From: a virus
Virus record (IMG/VR): IMGVR_UViG_3300020202_000097
Coordinates: 1 to 49,160 of that record
Direction: 5' to 3' (one strand)
Length of the DNA stretch: 49,160 bases
A model generated the notes under the pieces. The model saw nothing but the letters and a program-made list of their open reading frames with translations, was not told the origin of the DNA and did no database searches. The position numbers were made by a program, and so were the translations under genes. Of the stretch, positions 8,594 through 15,579 are shown one piece after another; the stretch's first letter is position 1, and the number at the start of each line of letters is the position of its first letter.

Positions 8594-9061
8594 GTGAATC
8601 ATCGACGCCTGATGGATCTGGAAGTCGACATGGCGAGTCTTCGGCTGCGTCTTGAGACGGTCGAGCGACGTGTCTTCGGGGACGCCGAAGCAGTACCGGG
8701 AGCACAGCCGCTCTTCCGCCTCTACACGCTGCTGCTGCTCGATGGTCTCGAAAGCCGCGAGGAATCTGCGGTTCTGATGCGCACGTGCGCGATGATGATG
8801 ACGCCGCGTCTCATCTTCGACTTGTGCGTGCTGACCCAGGACATGTTCGCCTGGCGGCCGTTCCTGCTCACGCTCGACAAGCTCTCCCTGAAGTTCGACG
8901 TCCAGGAAGCGATCGAGCGGCTGGAGTACTGCATTCGTGCAGTCATGAACGCTCAAGGCCTGAACCGTCTGAAGATCAGCGACGTCATCCGGTCGCCCGT
9001 GGGGCCGTTGGCCAACTTGAAGTCCTTCGCCCTATCAGAACTACAGAGGAGCCAAGGATGA
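8594..9061 (+). CDS. Small helical protein of unknown function
   Basis: A 155-residue protein from a GTG at 8594, with GGAAGGAAA eight bases upstream. It is helical almost throughout: a heptad-like N-terminal helix (1-30) and leucine-rich helices at 45-60 and 75-115. No catalytic residues or membrane span are evident. It is the first rightward gene after the divergent gap and overlaps the next gene (ATGA). Its 3' end contains the CCTATCAGA motif that recurs before other rightward genes. It may be an early regulatory or adaptor protein, but nothing in the sequence proves that. Confidence 0.7.
   Translation: MNHRRLMDLEVDMASLRLRLETVERRVFGDAEAVPGAQPLFRLYTLLLLDGLESREESAVLMRTCAMMMTPRLIFDLCVLTQDMFAWRPFLLTLDKLSLKFDVQEAIERLEYCIRAVMNAQGLNRLKISDVIRSPVGPLANLKSFALSELQRSQG
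9031..9039 (+). promoter_or_regulatory. CCTATCAGA motif, copy 1
   Basis: An exact copy of CCTATCAGA, 18 bases before the ATG at 9058. It lies inside the end of the preceding gene, which makes preservation for coding reasons less likely. Two other exact copies and one near copy lie at similar distances before rightward genes. Candidate promoter or start-site element. Confidence 0.45.
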
Positions 9062-9324
9062 CCACGATACAAGAAGTCGCGGAGAAGTTCGCCAACGAGG
9101 AGGCGCTCCGCGACCTCCTCACCAAGCACTACGAGAAGCACGGCCTCGAATCGCTGCTGACGCAGGTCGTGGTGGTGCTGCGCAAGGTGCCTGCGCAGCA
9201 GGTCGCGGGACAAATCCCGGCGATGGCGGAACACCCCGTCATCCACGCAACGAGCGAACTCGACAAGGCGATTCGCATGGAGCGGCAACGTCGCATCGTC
9301 GACGATCGTCCGTACCCGTTCTGA
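9058..9324 (+). CDS. Small protein of unknown function
   Basis: An 88-residue protein starting MTTIQEVAEKFAN, with GAGGAG before the ATG. It overlaps the upstream stop by four bases (ATGA) and the downstream start by one. It is predicted all-helical, with a hydrophobic Leu/Val stretch at about 32-43 and a basic C-terminal half. It has no recognised motif. It is in the short operon that leads to the topoisomerase gene, so an early function is plausible. Confidence 0.7.
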   Translation: MTTIQEVAEKFANEEALRDLLTKHYEKHGLESLLTQVVVVLRKVPAQQVAGQIPAMAEHPVIHATSELDKAIRMERQRRIVDDRPYPF

Positions 9325-9656
9325 TGGCCCGTCCCAAGAAGCCCGCTGCGCACACCGTGAAGGTGAAGGACCCGCAGCCGCCCGAGTTCTCGATGGCTCT
9401 CTGGGAGAGCTTGTGGAGAGTGGTGGACGCATCTCGTCTCGCCATCTGTCCCATCGGCGAGCTGGACCGAGATAGCGCGCTGGAGTTCCTCGCCGATCAG
9501 GAGAAGATGCTTCGTCGATGCATCGGGCATCCGGAGAACGAGGACCAGTTGCGCGTCGATGTGGTGCCTCACCCGTACGTGCTGAAGGTGCATGAGCAAG
9601 AGAGCCAGCGCATCCGAGCGCTGCGCGAAGAGACCGAAGGGAGCAACGACACGTGA
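9324..9656 (+). CDS. Small protein of unknown function upstream of the topoisomerase gene
   Basis: A 110-residue protein starting MARPKKPAAHTVKVK. The N-terminus is Lys/Pro-rich and basic; the rest is helical with Trp residues at 27 and 31. It is coupled to its upstream neighbour by a TGATG overlap and to the topoisomerase gene by a GTGA overlap, so the three are translated together. A DNA-associated role is possible from the basic N-terminus but is only a guess. Confidence 0.7.
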   Translation: MARPKKPAAHTVKVKDPQPPEFSMALWESLWRVVDASRLAICPIGELDRDSALEFLADQEKMLRRCIGHPENEDQLRVDVVPHPYVLKVHEQESQRIRALREETEGSNDT

Positions 9657-11590
9657 CGAAGACCTACAACGCCTCCGCAATCCGTCAGCTCAAGGGACTC
9701 GAAGCTGTCCGGGAAAGACCGGGCATGTACCTTGGGGACCCGAGCAGCGGAGACGCACTGCACCACTGCGTCTGGGAGGCAGTCGACAACGCCGTCGATG
9801 AGCACCTGGGTGGTCATGCCTCGGCCATCTGGGTGCGCCTCGACCCCGACGGCATCGTGTCCGTACAGGACAACGGTCGCGGTATCCCCGTCGACATGCA
9901 TCCGACGGAAGGCGTTCCTGCACTCCAGCTCGTGATGACGTCGCTTCACGCCGGCGGCAAGTTCGACAAGGACAGCTACGAGCAGTCCGCTGGTCTCCAC
10001 GGCGTCGGCATCTCCGCGGTGAACGCGGTGAGCGAGTGGATGGAGGTTGAGGTCTGTCGCGAGGGGGCTGTCTGGCAGCAGCGCTACGAGCGTGGTGTCC
10101 CCGTCACCGACGTCACTCGTTCCGGTGAGACCTCCGCGACAGGCACCACGGTTCGCTGGGCACGCGACCTCACCATCTTCTCGGGGGTCATCGAGTACGA
10201 CGCGGACATCATCGTCACGCGTCTTCAAGAGCTCGCGTTCCTGAACCCCGGCCTGACGATCACCTTCTGCGACGCCCGAGGCAAGAAGGAGAAGGTTCTC
10301 GTCTTCAAGTACGAAGGCGGCATCAAGGAGTACGTCGAGGACCTGGTCGAGAAGAAGAAGCCGCTGGTCCCGGTCATCTACGTGAAGGCGTTCACCAAGC
10401 GCTCCGGGGCCGAGATCGCGCTCACGTGGACCGATGCCAGCGGCGAGGACGTGCGCTGCTTCGCCAACAACACGTTCAACCGTGATGGCGGCACGCACAT
10501 GACGGGCTTCCGGTTCGGCATCACCAAGGCGATCACCGACTACTGCAAGGAGCACGACCTCCTCAAGAACCTGGAGAGTGGGCTCGAAGGCTCTGACATC
10601 CGCACGGGTCTCGTCGCGGTGGTGAACATCCGCATTCCCGACATCAGCTTCAGCTCGCAGACGAAGGACAAGCTCGTCACGCCCGGCGCGAAGAAGCTCG
10701 TCGAGGACATCCTCACCGACCAGTTCGTCCACTGGATGACGGCGAACCCGGGCCACGCGAAGCGCATCGCTGACCGCGCAGTGCTGAACGCCAAGGCCCG
10801 CGAGGCGGCCAAGCGCGCACGTGAAGGAGTGCTGCGCAAGAGCGAGATGGACATGCTCTCGCTGCCGGGCAAGCTGGCGGACTGCCAGAGCAAGAACCCC
10901 GCGGAGTGCGAGATCTACATCGTCGAGGGCGACTCCGCCGGTGGCTCGGCCAAGAGCGGACGCGACCGGAAGTTCCAGGCCATCCTGCCTCTACGCGGCA
11001 AGGTACTGAACGTCGAGCGTGCGGACCTGGAGAAGGTCCTCGACAACGCTGAGCTCGGCACGCTGGTGACGGCGCTGGGCTGCGGGATGGAAGCAACGAA
11101 GAACTTCAACCTGAAGAACCTCCGCTACCACAAGGTCATCATCATGACCGACGCGGATGTCGACGGTTCGCACATCCGCACGCTGCTGCTGACGTTCTTC
11201 TACCGCTACATGCCGCGGCTCATTTGGGAGGGCTTCCTCTACATCGCCGTCCCGCCGCTCTACCGAGTGAAGAAGGGGAACTTCGAGCGCTTCTTCACGA
11301 ACGACGAAGCGATGGCCAGCTACTTCGCCGAACAGGGCATCGCACGCGACGAGCTCGACGACAGGGGCTACCGAATCACCCGCTACAAGGGCCTGGGTGA
11401 GATGAACCCGGAGACGCTCTGGGAGACGACGATGGACCCCTCCGTACGCACCCTGATGCAGGTGAGCGTTCAGGACGCGGTGAAGGCCGAGCAACTCTTC
11501 GAGCTCTTCATGGGTGATGAGGTCGATGCGCGTCGTACGTACCTCGAAGTCAACGCGTTGGCGATCGGAATGAACGACCTCGACATCTAG
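9653..11590 (+). CDS. DNA topoisomerase II subunit B (GyrB/ParE-type ATPase subunit)
   Basis: A 645-residue protein from a GTG, matching the full length of the compact GyrB/ParE type. GHKL ATPase motifs: Glu42 in Trp-Glu-Ala-Val-Asp-Asn, Asp-Asn-Gly-Arg-Gly-Ile-Pro at 73-79, and Gly-Leu-His-Gly-Val-Gly at 114-119. The TOPRIM domain has Glu425 in Glu-Gly-Asp-Ser-Ala-Gly and the metal-binding Asp500, Asp502 and Asp504. The C-terminal Tyr-Lys-Gly-Leu-Gly-Glu-Met element starts near 578. It uses ATP to drive DNA strand passage, but cleavage requires the A subunit, which is not in this window. It may be encoded elsewhere, or the protein may pair with host GyrA. It does not have the split arrangement of the T4 topoisomerase. 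Confidence 0.93.
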   Translation: MTKTYNASAIRQLKGLEAVRERPGMYLGDPSSGDALHHCVWEAVDNAVDEHLGGHASAIWVRLDPDGIVSVQDNGRGIPVDMHPTEGVPALQLVMTSLHAGGKFDKDSYEQSAGLHGVGISAVNAVSEWMEVEVCREGAVWQQRYERGVPVTDVTRSGETSATGTTVRWARDLTIFSGVIEYDADIIVTRLQELAFLNPGLTITFCDARGKKEKVLVFKYEGGIKEYVEDLVEKKKPLVPVIYVKAFTKRSGAEIALTWTDASGEDVRCFANNTFNRDGGTHMTGFRFGITKAITDYCKEHDLLKNLESGLEGSDIRTGLVAVVNIRIPDISFSSQTKDKLVTPGAKKLVEDILTDQFVHWMTANPGHAKRIADRAVLNAKAREAAKRAREGVLRKSEMDMLSLPGKLADCQSKNPAECEIYIVEGDSAGGSAKSGRDRKFQAILPLRGKVLNVERADLEKVLDNAELGTLVTALGCGMEATKNFNLKNLRYHKVIIMTDADVDGSHIRTLLLTFFYRYMPRLIWEGFLYIAVPPLYRVKKGNFERFFTNDEAMASYFAEQGIARDELDDRGYRITRYKGLGEMNPETLWETTMDPSVRTLMQVSVQDAVKAEQLFELFMGDEVDARRTYLEVNALAIGMNDLDI

Positions 11591-11626
11591 TAGGTGTTGG
11601 TAAGAAAAATACCGAAAAACCACCTA
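11591..11626 (+). other. AT-rich hairpin after the topoisomerase gene
   Basis: TAGGTG (11591-11596) pairs with CACCTA (11621-11626), and inside it GGTA (11599-11602) pairs with TACC (11610-11613), with A-runs between. This is the most AT-rich spot in the window. It directly precedes a CCTATTAGA motif and the next start codon, so it may be a regulatory leader or a promoter-upstream element. There is no T-run, so a terminator is unlikely. Confidence 0.35.
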
Positions 11627-11631
11627 TTAGA
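11623..11631 (+). promoter_or_regulatory. CCTATTAGA motif, near copy of CCTATCAGA
   Basis: It differs from the shared motif at one position and lies 17 bases before the ATG at 11649, the same spacing as the exact copies. The A-rich sequence upstream would suit a promoter. Confidence 0.4.
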
Positions 11632-11648
11632 TAGATGAACGGAACCTG

Positions 11649-12146
11649 ATGCCACCGTTCGACGACTGGGCCCAGGCATCGAACAAGAACACGAGAGGAC
11701 CGGACATCATGGAGAACGAGCAGAAGATGGCGAGCGTGGAGACGAACGAGACGCCCCGCAACATCAACCGCGGCGGCAACGACGCCTGGGAGGCCCGCAT
11801 GCGCGAGCTGCGCGACCAGGCGGAGAGGAACGCGAAGGAGCGGCACGAGGCGCTGCTCGCGCAGGTGGACGAGGTCGCGAGCGGGATGGGCGACATCCGC
11901 CTCGCGGTCGGCCGCGTCGAGGCGAAGATGATCGGCACGCCCCCGGTCACGCCCCTCCAGAAGTTCCACAAGGGCGCGAAGGAGGTCGCCGAGGTGCTCG
12001 CGCCGTACGTCACCATCACGCTGTTCGTGACGGCGACGGGCGGGGCGGCGAAGAAGGGCTACGACGCGGCGAAGGGCTGGTGGCAGCGCCGCCAGACCGC
12101 CAAGTACGGCAACAACGTCACGGTGATGCCGGTCGAGGAGAGCTGA
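11649..12146 (+). CDS. Small coiled-coil protein with a possible membrane segment
   Basis: A 165-residue protein. The ATG at 11649 has GGAA upstream; a second in-frame ATG at 11709 with GAGAGGA upstream is an equally good start and would give 145 residues. Residues 45-95 form a charged helix likely to be a coiled coil. Residues 116-135 are moderately hydrophobic and could span a membrane, followed by a basic Trp-Trp-Gln-Arg-Arg segment. A helix plus one membrane span plus a basic tail recalls some phage holin-like or membrane-anchor proteins, but no lysis genes lie nearby. It ends just before a terminator. Confidence 0.65.
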   Translation: MPPFDDWAQASNKNTRGPDIMENEQKMASVETNETPRNINRGGNDAWEARMRELRDQAERNAKERHEALLAQVDEVASGMGDIRLAVGRVEAKMIGTPPVTPLQKFHKGAKEVAEVLAPYVTITLFVTATGGAAKKGYDAAKGWWQRRQTAKYGNNVTVMPVEES

Positions 12147-12175
12147 GTTCCACTCGGGAGCTCGGCGGGGAGGAG

Positions 12176-12205
12176 GTCCGGGCATAGGCCCGGACTTCTT
12201 CCTTT
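12176..12205 (+). terminator. Rho-independent terminator
   Basis: GTCCGGGC (12176-12183) pairs with GCCCGGAC (12188-12195) around ATAG, and TTCTTCCTTT follows. It lies 30 bases after a rightward stop and just before the end of the convergent terminase gene. It should stop rightward transcription; the leftward side has no T-run. Confidence 0.8.
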
Positions 12206-12230
12206 CGCTACCGAGTCGTTTCTTTGCCCC

Positions 12231-14066
12231 TCACTCGAAGTTGGAGGGGTCGATGCCGTACGAGGCCGGGATGTCGCCGAGATACGAGTCGTCGCTGACG
12301 AACCCGGTGAGCATCGCTTCTTCAGCTTCCTTGAACGGCGCGATGATGTCGGGGCGCTTGTGCTCCAGGAACGAAGCGAGCAGGCAGTACAGCATCGAGT
12401 GGAAGGTGTCGTCCGTCTTCCCCTTCGGCTTGTCGTACTTGATCATGCGGAGGTTGTCCGAATCCTCCGCGTGGATGTTCAGGATGTCTTCGCCGAACGG
12501 ACGCTCGATGGTCTTCCAGCTCGGCAGACGCACCTTGCCGCGACGCAGCGCGTTGAAGAGGTCGGACATGAGCGGCGTGCGGAACGCGAGCGTCCGATGC
12601 AGCGCAGGGATGTACTTCAGCTTCACGTTCAGACGCGGTGCGTACTCGATCGGGAAGACGCGGTGGTTGCCGAACTTCGCGAGCAGACGCTTGTTCTGGT
12701 AGAAGCCGAAGCCGAAGTCGGTGCCGATGTACTTCGGTCGGAACATCATGATGAGGCGTTCGAGCTCATCCATCTGCGCGATCGGATCTGACAGAGGACC
12801 CGAGAAGCGTGTGTGGAAGATGTACTGGAACGATGCATCCGAGCGGCAGTAGGCGCCGATCGAGAGGACGGTGAACGCTCGCTCGCCGCTGCCCCAGTCG
12901 ATGCCGAAGAAGCAGGTGTTGGCCTGCGCGATCTCGCGAGCCTTCTCCAGGTCGTTCTCGTACTTGGGGTCGCACGCGGCGATGAGCTCCAAGCGCGAGA
13001 TCGGCTTCGAAGCCGAGTCGTACGAGATTGCGAGAACCTCGTTCATGAACTGAGCGGTGGGGTACCGCTCACGGGCGGCGAGGATCTCCTTCCACTTCTT
13101 CGGGTCCTTCCAGAACCACGGCACCATCAGACGACAGACGCGGTAACCCTCGAAGGTGATCTTCTCCCCGTCGAGCTCCTGCATCTGTACCCAGCGGGCG
13201 TAGGGGTGCTCGGGGTTGATCGGGTTACCACAGCGATCGCAGATGGGGCCGGTCTTGCCGAGGTTGTTCGGGCCCAGGATGTTCCAGTGCCACGTGGCCG
13301 GGTGGTTCGGCAGACCGTGGTGCTCGCAGGGGATGCACCATTCCGACATCGTCGAGCTGTCCGCCCAGTAGTTCTGGATGGTGTTGTCCATGCTCTTCGG
13401 CGTACCGGAGTAGACGAAGAGCGTCTCCTTGTGGTGCGACGTCGTCTCTTCGATGACGGGCATGATCGAGGACAGAAGGTCCTGGATCTCGTCGGCGAAG
13501 ATGTCGTTGACCGACAGGCCGCGGATACGGTCGGCGGTGAGGAACGCGTAGCGGAGGTAGACCTTCGAGCGCGTCGCGTAGTGCTTCTCGAAGACGTTGT
13601 TCGTCAGCGACTCGTGGCACTGCGCCTTGATGTAGGGGCTGATGTCCGAGATCTCCGCCATGCGGGACTTCGAGAAGACGGTCGTCTGCATGGCAGAGGG
13701 CGAAACGAACAGGATCGAATGGCCCTCCCGCATGAGTGCGCGGGCGAAGATTCGGTTGCCGATCGTCGTCGACTTCTCGGTCTGACGAGACGTGAAGAGC
13801 AGGACCTTGTTCGCCGGCGTGTTGTAGATGCGCTCCAGGTACTTACGCTCGTCGAACACCAGCGGGATTGCCTGGCCCGTGTCGCCGTCCTTGATGCGGA
13901 CGAACTCGGTGACCCATTGCGAAGTCAGGAGCTTGATCTTGTTGCCGGCCACCTGGCGGCGGGCGTAGAGCGCCTTGTACTCAAGGTCCTCTACGCGTAC
14001 ACCCGTCTGGATGCCGGACGGATCTTCGAAGCCGTTGAGCGTGAACCTCGCTGCCATCTCATCCAC
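12231..14066 (-). CDS. terL: Terminase large subunit
   Basis: A 611-residue protein that packages DNA into the prohead. The ATPase domain has a Walker A-like Ser-Arg-Gln-Thr-Glu-Lys-Ser-Thr (93-100) and Walker B with Asp192-Glu193. The RNase H-like nuclease domain has Asp390 (Gly-Ile-Asp-Trp-Gly), Asp450 (Ile-Gly-Thr-Asp) and an Asp552/Asp553 pair. Between them are two Cys-X2-Cys pairs (244/247 and 276/279) that likely bind zinc, an insertion also found in some large-phage terminases. The frame opens at a GTG (14066) with a weak ribosome site; an ATG at 14057 is a good alternative. No small terminase is obvious; the 137- and 305-residue genes upstream are candidates by position only. Confidence 0.92.
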   Translation of the reverse strand: MDEMAARFTLNGFEDPSGIQTGVRVEDLEYKALYARRQVAGNKIKLLTSQWVTEFVRIKDGDTGQAIPLVFDERKYLERIYNTPANKVLLFTSRQTEKSTTIGNRIFARALMREGHSILFVSPSAMQTTVFSKSRMAEISDISPYIKAQCHESLTNNVFEKHYATRSKVYLRYAFLTADRIRGLSVNDIFADEIQDLLSSIMPVIEETTSHHKETLFVYSGTPKSMDNTIQNYWADSSTMSEWCIPCEHHGLPNHPATWHWNILGPNNLGKTGPICDRCGNPINPEHPYARWVQMQELDGEKITFEGYRVCRLMVPWFWKDPKKWKEILAARERYPTAQFMNEVLAISYDSASKPISRLELIAACDPKYENDLEKAREIAQANTCFFGIDWGSGERAFTVLSIGAYCRSDASFQYIFHTRFSGPLSDPIAQMDELERLIMMFRPKYIGTDFGFGFYQNKRLLAKFGNHRVFPIEYAPRLNVKLKYIPALHRTLAFRTPLMSDLFNALRRGKVRLPSWKTIERPFGEDILNIHAEDSDNLRMIKYDKPKGKTDDTFHSMLYCLLASFLEHKRPDIIAPFKEAEEAMLTGFVSDDSYLGDIPASYGIDPSNFE

Positions 14067-14076
14067 CGTCTCTAAG

Positions 14077-14337
14077 GTGCTGGGTGATCTCGTACATCAG
14101 TCTGCCACGAACACCGAAGGTACGTGGTTCCAGCTCAAGCACAGCCCCTCTGACGACCTGAAGGAGGCGATGCGCGGCTACATCAAGGCGATGAACGCCG
14201 AGCACCGCACTCACTTCACGGTCGCCTTCCCGAAGCCGTTCTTGTTCCGGATCAGCGAAGCGGCGCCTGGATCGCGTCGAGGAAGCGCTGCACGAGCAGA
14301 CGGACGTCCAGCACCTGACCCCCGCCGCCGACGATGA
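14077..14337 (+). CDS. Small rightward ORF beside the terminase gene
   Basis: Between the terminase start and the next leftward gene, neither leftward frame reads like protein, but a rightward frame does. From a GTG at 14077, residues 12-62 have balanced, protein-like composition with an amphipathic helix (around SDDLKEAMRGYIKAMN), a beta-like segment, and the strong G/C third-position bias of the phage's genes. After about residue 65 the frame turns into Arg/Pro/Gly-rich shadow sequence, where it overlaps the leftward 137-residue gene antisense, up to the TGA at 14337. No clear ribosome site precedes the GTG. An internal ATG at 14170 has AGGAGG unusually close to it. It may be a real small gene or a decayed one. 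Confidence 0.4.
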   Translation: MLGDLVHQSATNTEGTWFQLKHSPSDDLKEAMRGYIKAMNAEHRTHFTVAFPKPFLFRISEAAPGSRRGSAARADGRPAPDPRRRR

Positions 14338-14665
14338 CGAAGAAGGAGTTGAACTCCCTCTCGAAGCCGGCGGTGATGCGCGAGACGTCGAACACCTGCG
14401 GCATCGCGCGGTCGAGCCGCTTGTCCATCTCGTAGCTGGCGTCCCAGTCGTCCGAGATCTTCCCCTCGCTGTTGAGCGGCGGGTAGAAGTGCATGACGAG
14501 CGCTCGGTCGGTGAGGCGCACGCCCCAGTCGACCACGAACTTCTCGTATGCGCCCGCCTCGCGATTCGGCACATCCTCACGGATCGGCGTCTCGGTCAGG
14601 CTGAAGTCGCGAGCTCCCGGGTCGTCCGGGCGGTGCGGCACTCCGATGGTCACGTTGCGGGTCAT
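14252..14665 (-). CDS. Structural-operon protein of unknown function (137 aa)
   Basis: A 137-residue protein starting MTRNVTIGVPHRPDD, coupled to the upstream gene by ATGA. Mixed alpha/beta, with a beta-rich middle, a hydrophobic FFVIVGGGG segment near residue 110, and a helical end. The size and the position in a structural operon would suit a baseplate wedge or tail-completion protein of the gp25 type, but I cannot confirm this from motifs. A small terminase role is possible because the terminase follows. Confidence 0.7.
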   Translation of the reverse strand: MTRNVTIGVPHRPDDPGARDFSLTETPIREDVPNREAGAYEKFVVDWGVRLTDRALVMHFYPPLNSEGKISDDWDASYEMDKRLDRAMPQVFDVSRITAGFEREFNSFFVIVGGGGQVLDVRLLVQRFLDAIQAPLR

Positions 14666-15579
14666 GAGGCGTCCTCCTGTTCGCGTTTGTTGTTCTCGGC
14701 CAGCGTGTGCAGCGGCAGGTCCGAGGCGGTGGTGAGCTTGCGCTCGTCGTAGCGCGTTTCCATCCGACGCAGGTGGTCCATGAGCTCGGCGGTGCCGCCG
14801 CGGCGCATGTCGACCTGCTCCTGCGAGGAAGTGATGATCGCGACGAGGCTCTGCATCGCGCTCGCCTTGCCCATGCCGGGATAACGGGTCGCGACCGTCT
14901 TGATGTACTCCATGAAGGAGCAGTCGCGGATGTACTTGAACATCTCGGCTTCCTGAGGAACGCCAGAGCCGCCGCGCGTCGCGATGTAGACGCTCATCGA
15001 TGCGCCTACCTGGCTGCGTGGAGCGTTGTAGACGGCGAAGTAGTCCTCGGACTCCTTGCCCTGCATGCTCCGCAGCACCTCCGGCATCTTCGTGGACGGA
15101 ACACACTCCGTGTTCCAGTAGTAGTGCGCGAAGTAGCGAACGGTGGAGACGTTCATCACGACCGGATCGAGGCCGTGGACGTCGCACATGCGCTTGGCGA
15201 TGTCTCCGATCGCCAGCGGACCGAGGAGAAGGATCTCCAGCGTCCTCCGTACCGACGGCATGTCGAGGATGTCCGTGGCGTAGACGACGCCCGGCTCCTG
15301 CGCCCACATATCGTAGATGCGGTGCTTGTTCAGCCACTCGGCGGTGGGCCGGTGCTTCTTGAAGTTCGTCGGGTCGTATCCTGGCGGGAAAACCAGACTC
15401 GCCTGAGCACGGATGAGGGACTCCTCGAAGAGCCCAGCCAGTGCCGCCTCTTGCGGCACCGGCATGTTCTGCTTGGCGAGGAGCCCTACGATCTCGTGGG
15501 CCCGGTACCTGCGTTGCGAGAAGAGGTACTTGATGTAGAAGCGGGCGGGATGTTCGATTTCGTACGTGTTGGTGCTCAT
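14662..15579 (-). CDS. Structural-operon protein of unknown function (305 aa)
   Basis: A 305-residue protein starting MSTNTYEIEHPARFY, coupled to both neighbours by ATGA overlaps. It is mostly helical. Residues 20-60 look like a helix-turn-helix-like bundle, and the C-terminal third is charged and helical, possibly a coiled coil. It lacks the Lys-X-Ala signature and any catalytic motif. It could be a baseplate component or the small terminase, given an HTH-like N-terminus and proximity to the large subunit. Neither is established. Confidence 0.7.
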   Translation of the reverse strand: MSTNTYEIEHPARFYIKYLFSQRRYRAHEIVGLLAKQNMPVPQEAALAGLFEESLIRAQASLVFPPGYDPTNFKKHRPTAEWLNKHRIYDMWAQEPGVVYATDILDMPSVRRTLEILLLGPLAIGDIAKRMCDVHGLDPVVMNVSTVRYFAHYYWNTECVPSTKMPEVLRSMQGKESEDYFAVYNAPRSQVGASMSVYIATRGGSGVPQEAEMFKYIRDCSFMEYIKTVATRYPGMGKASAMQSLVAIITSSQEQVDMRRGGTAELMDHLRRMETRYDERKLTTASDLPLHTLAENNKREQEDAS

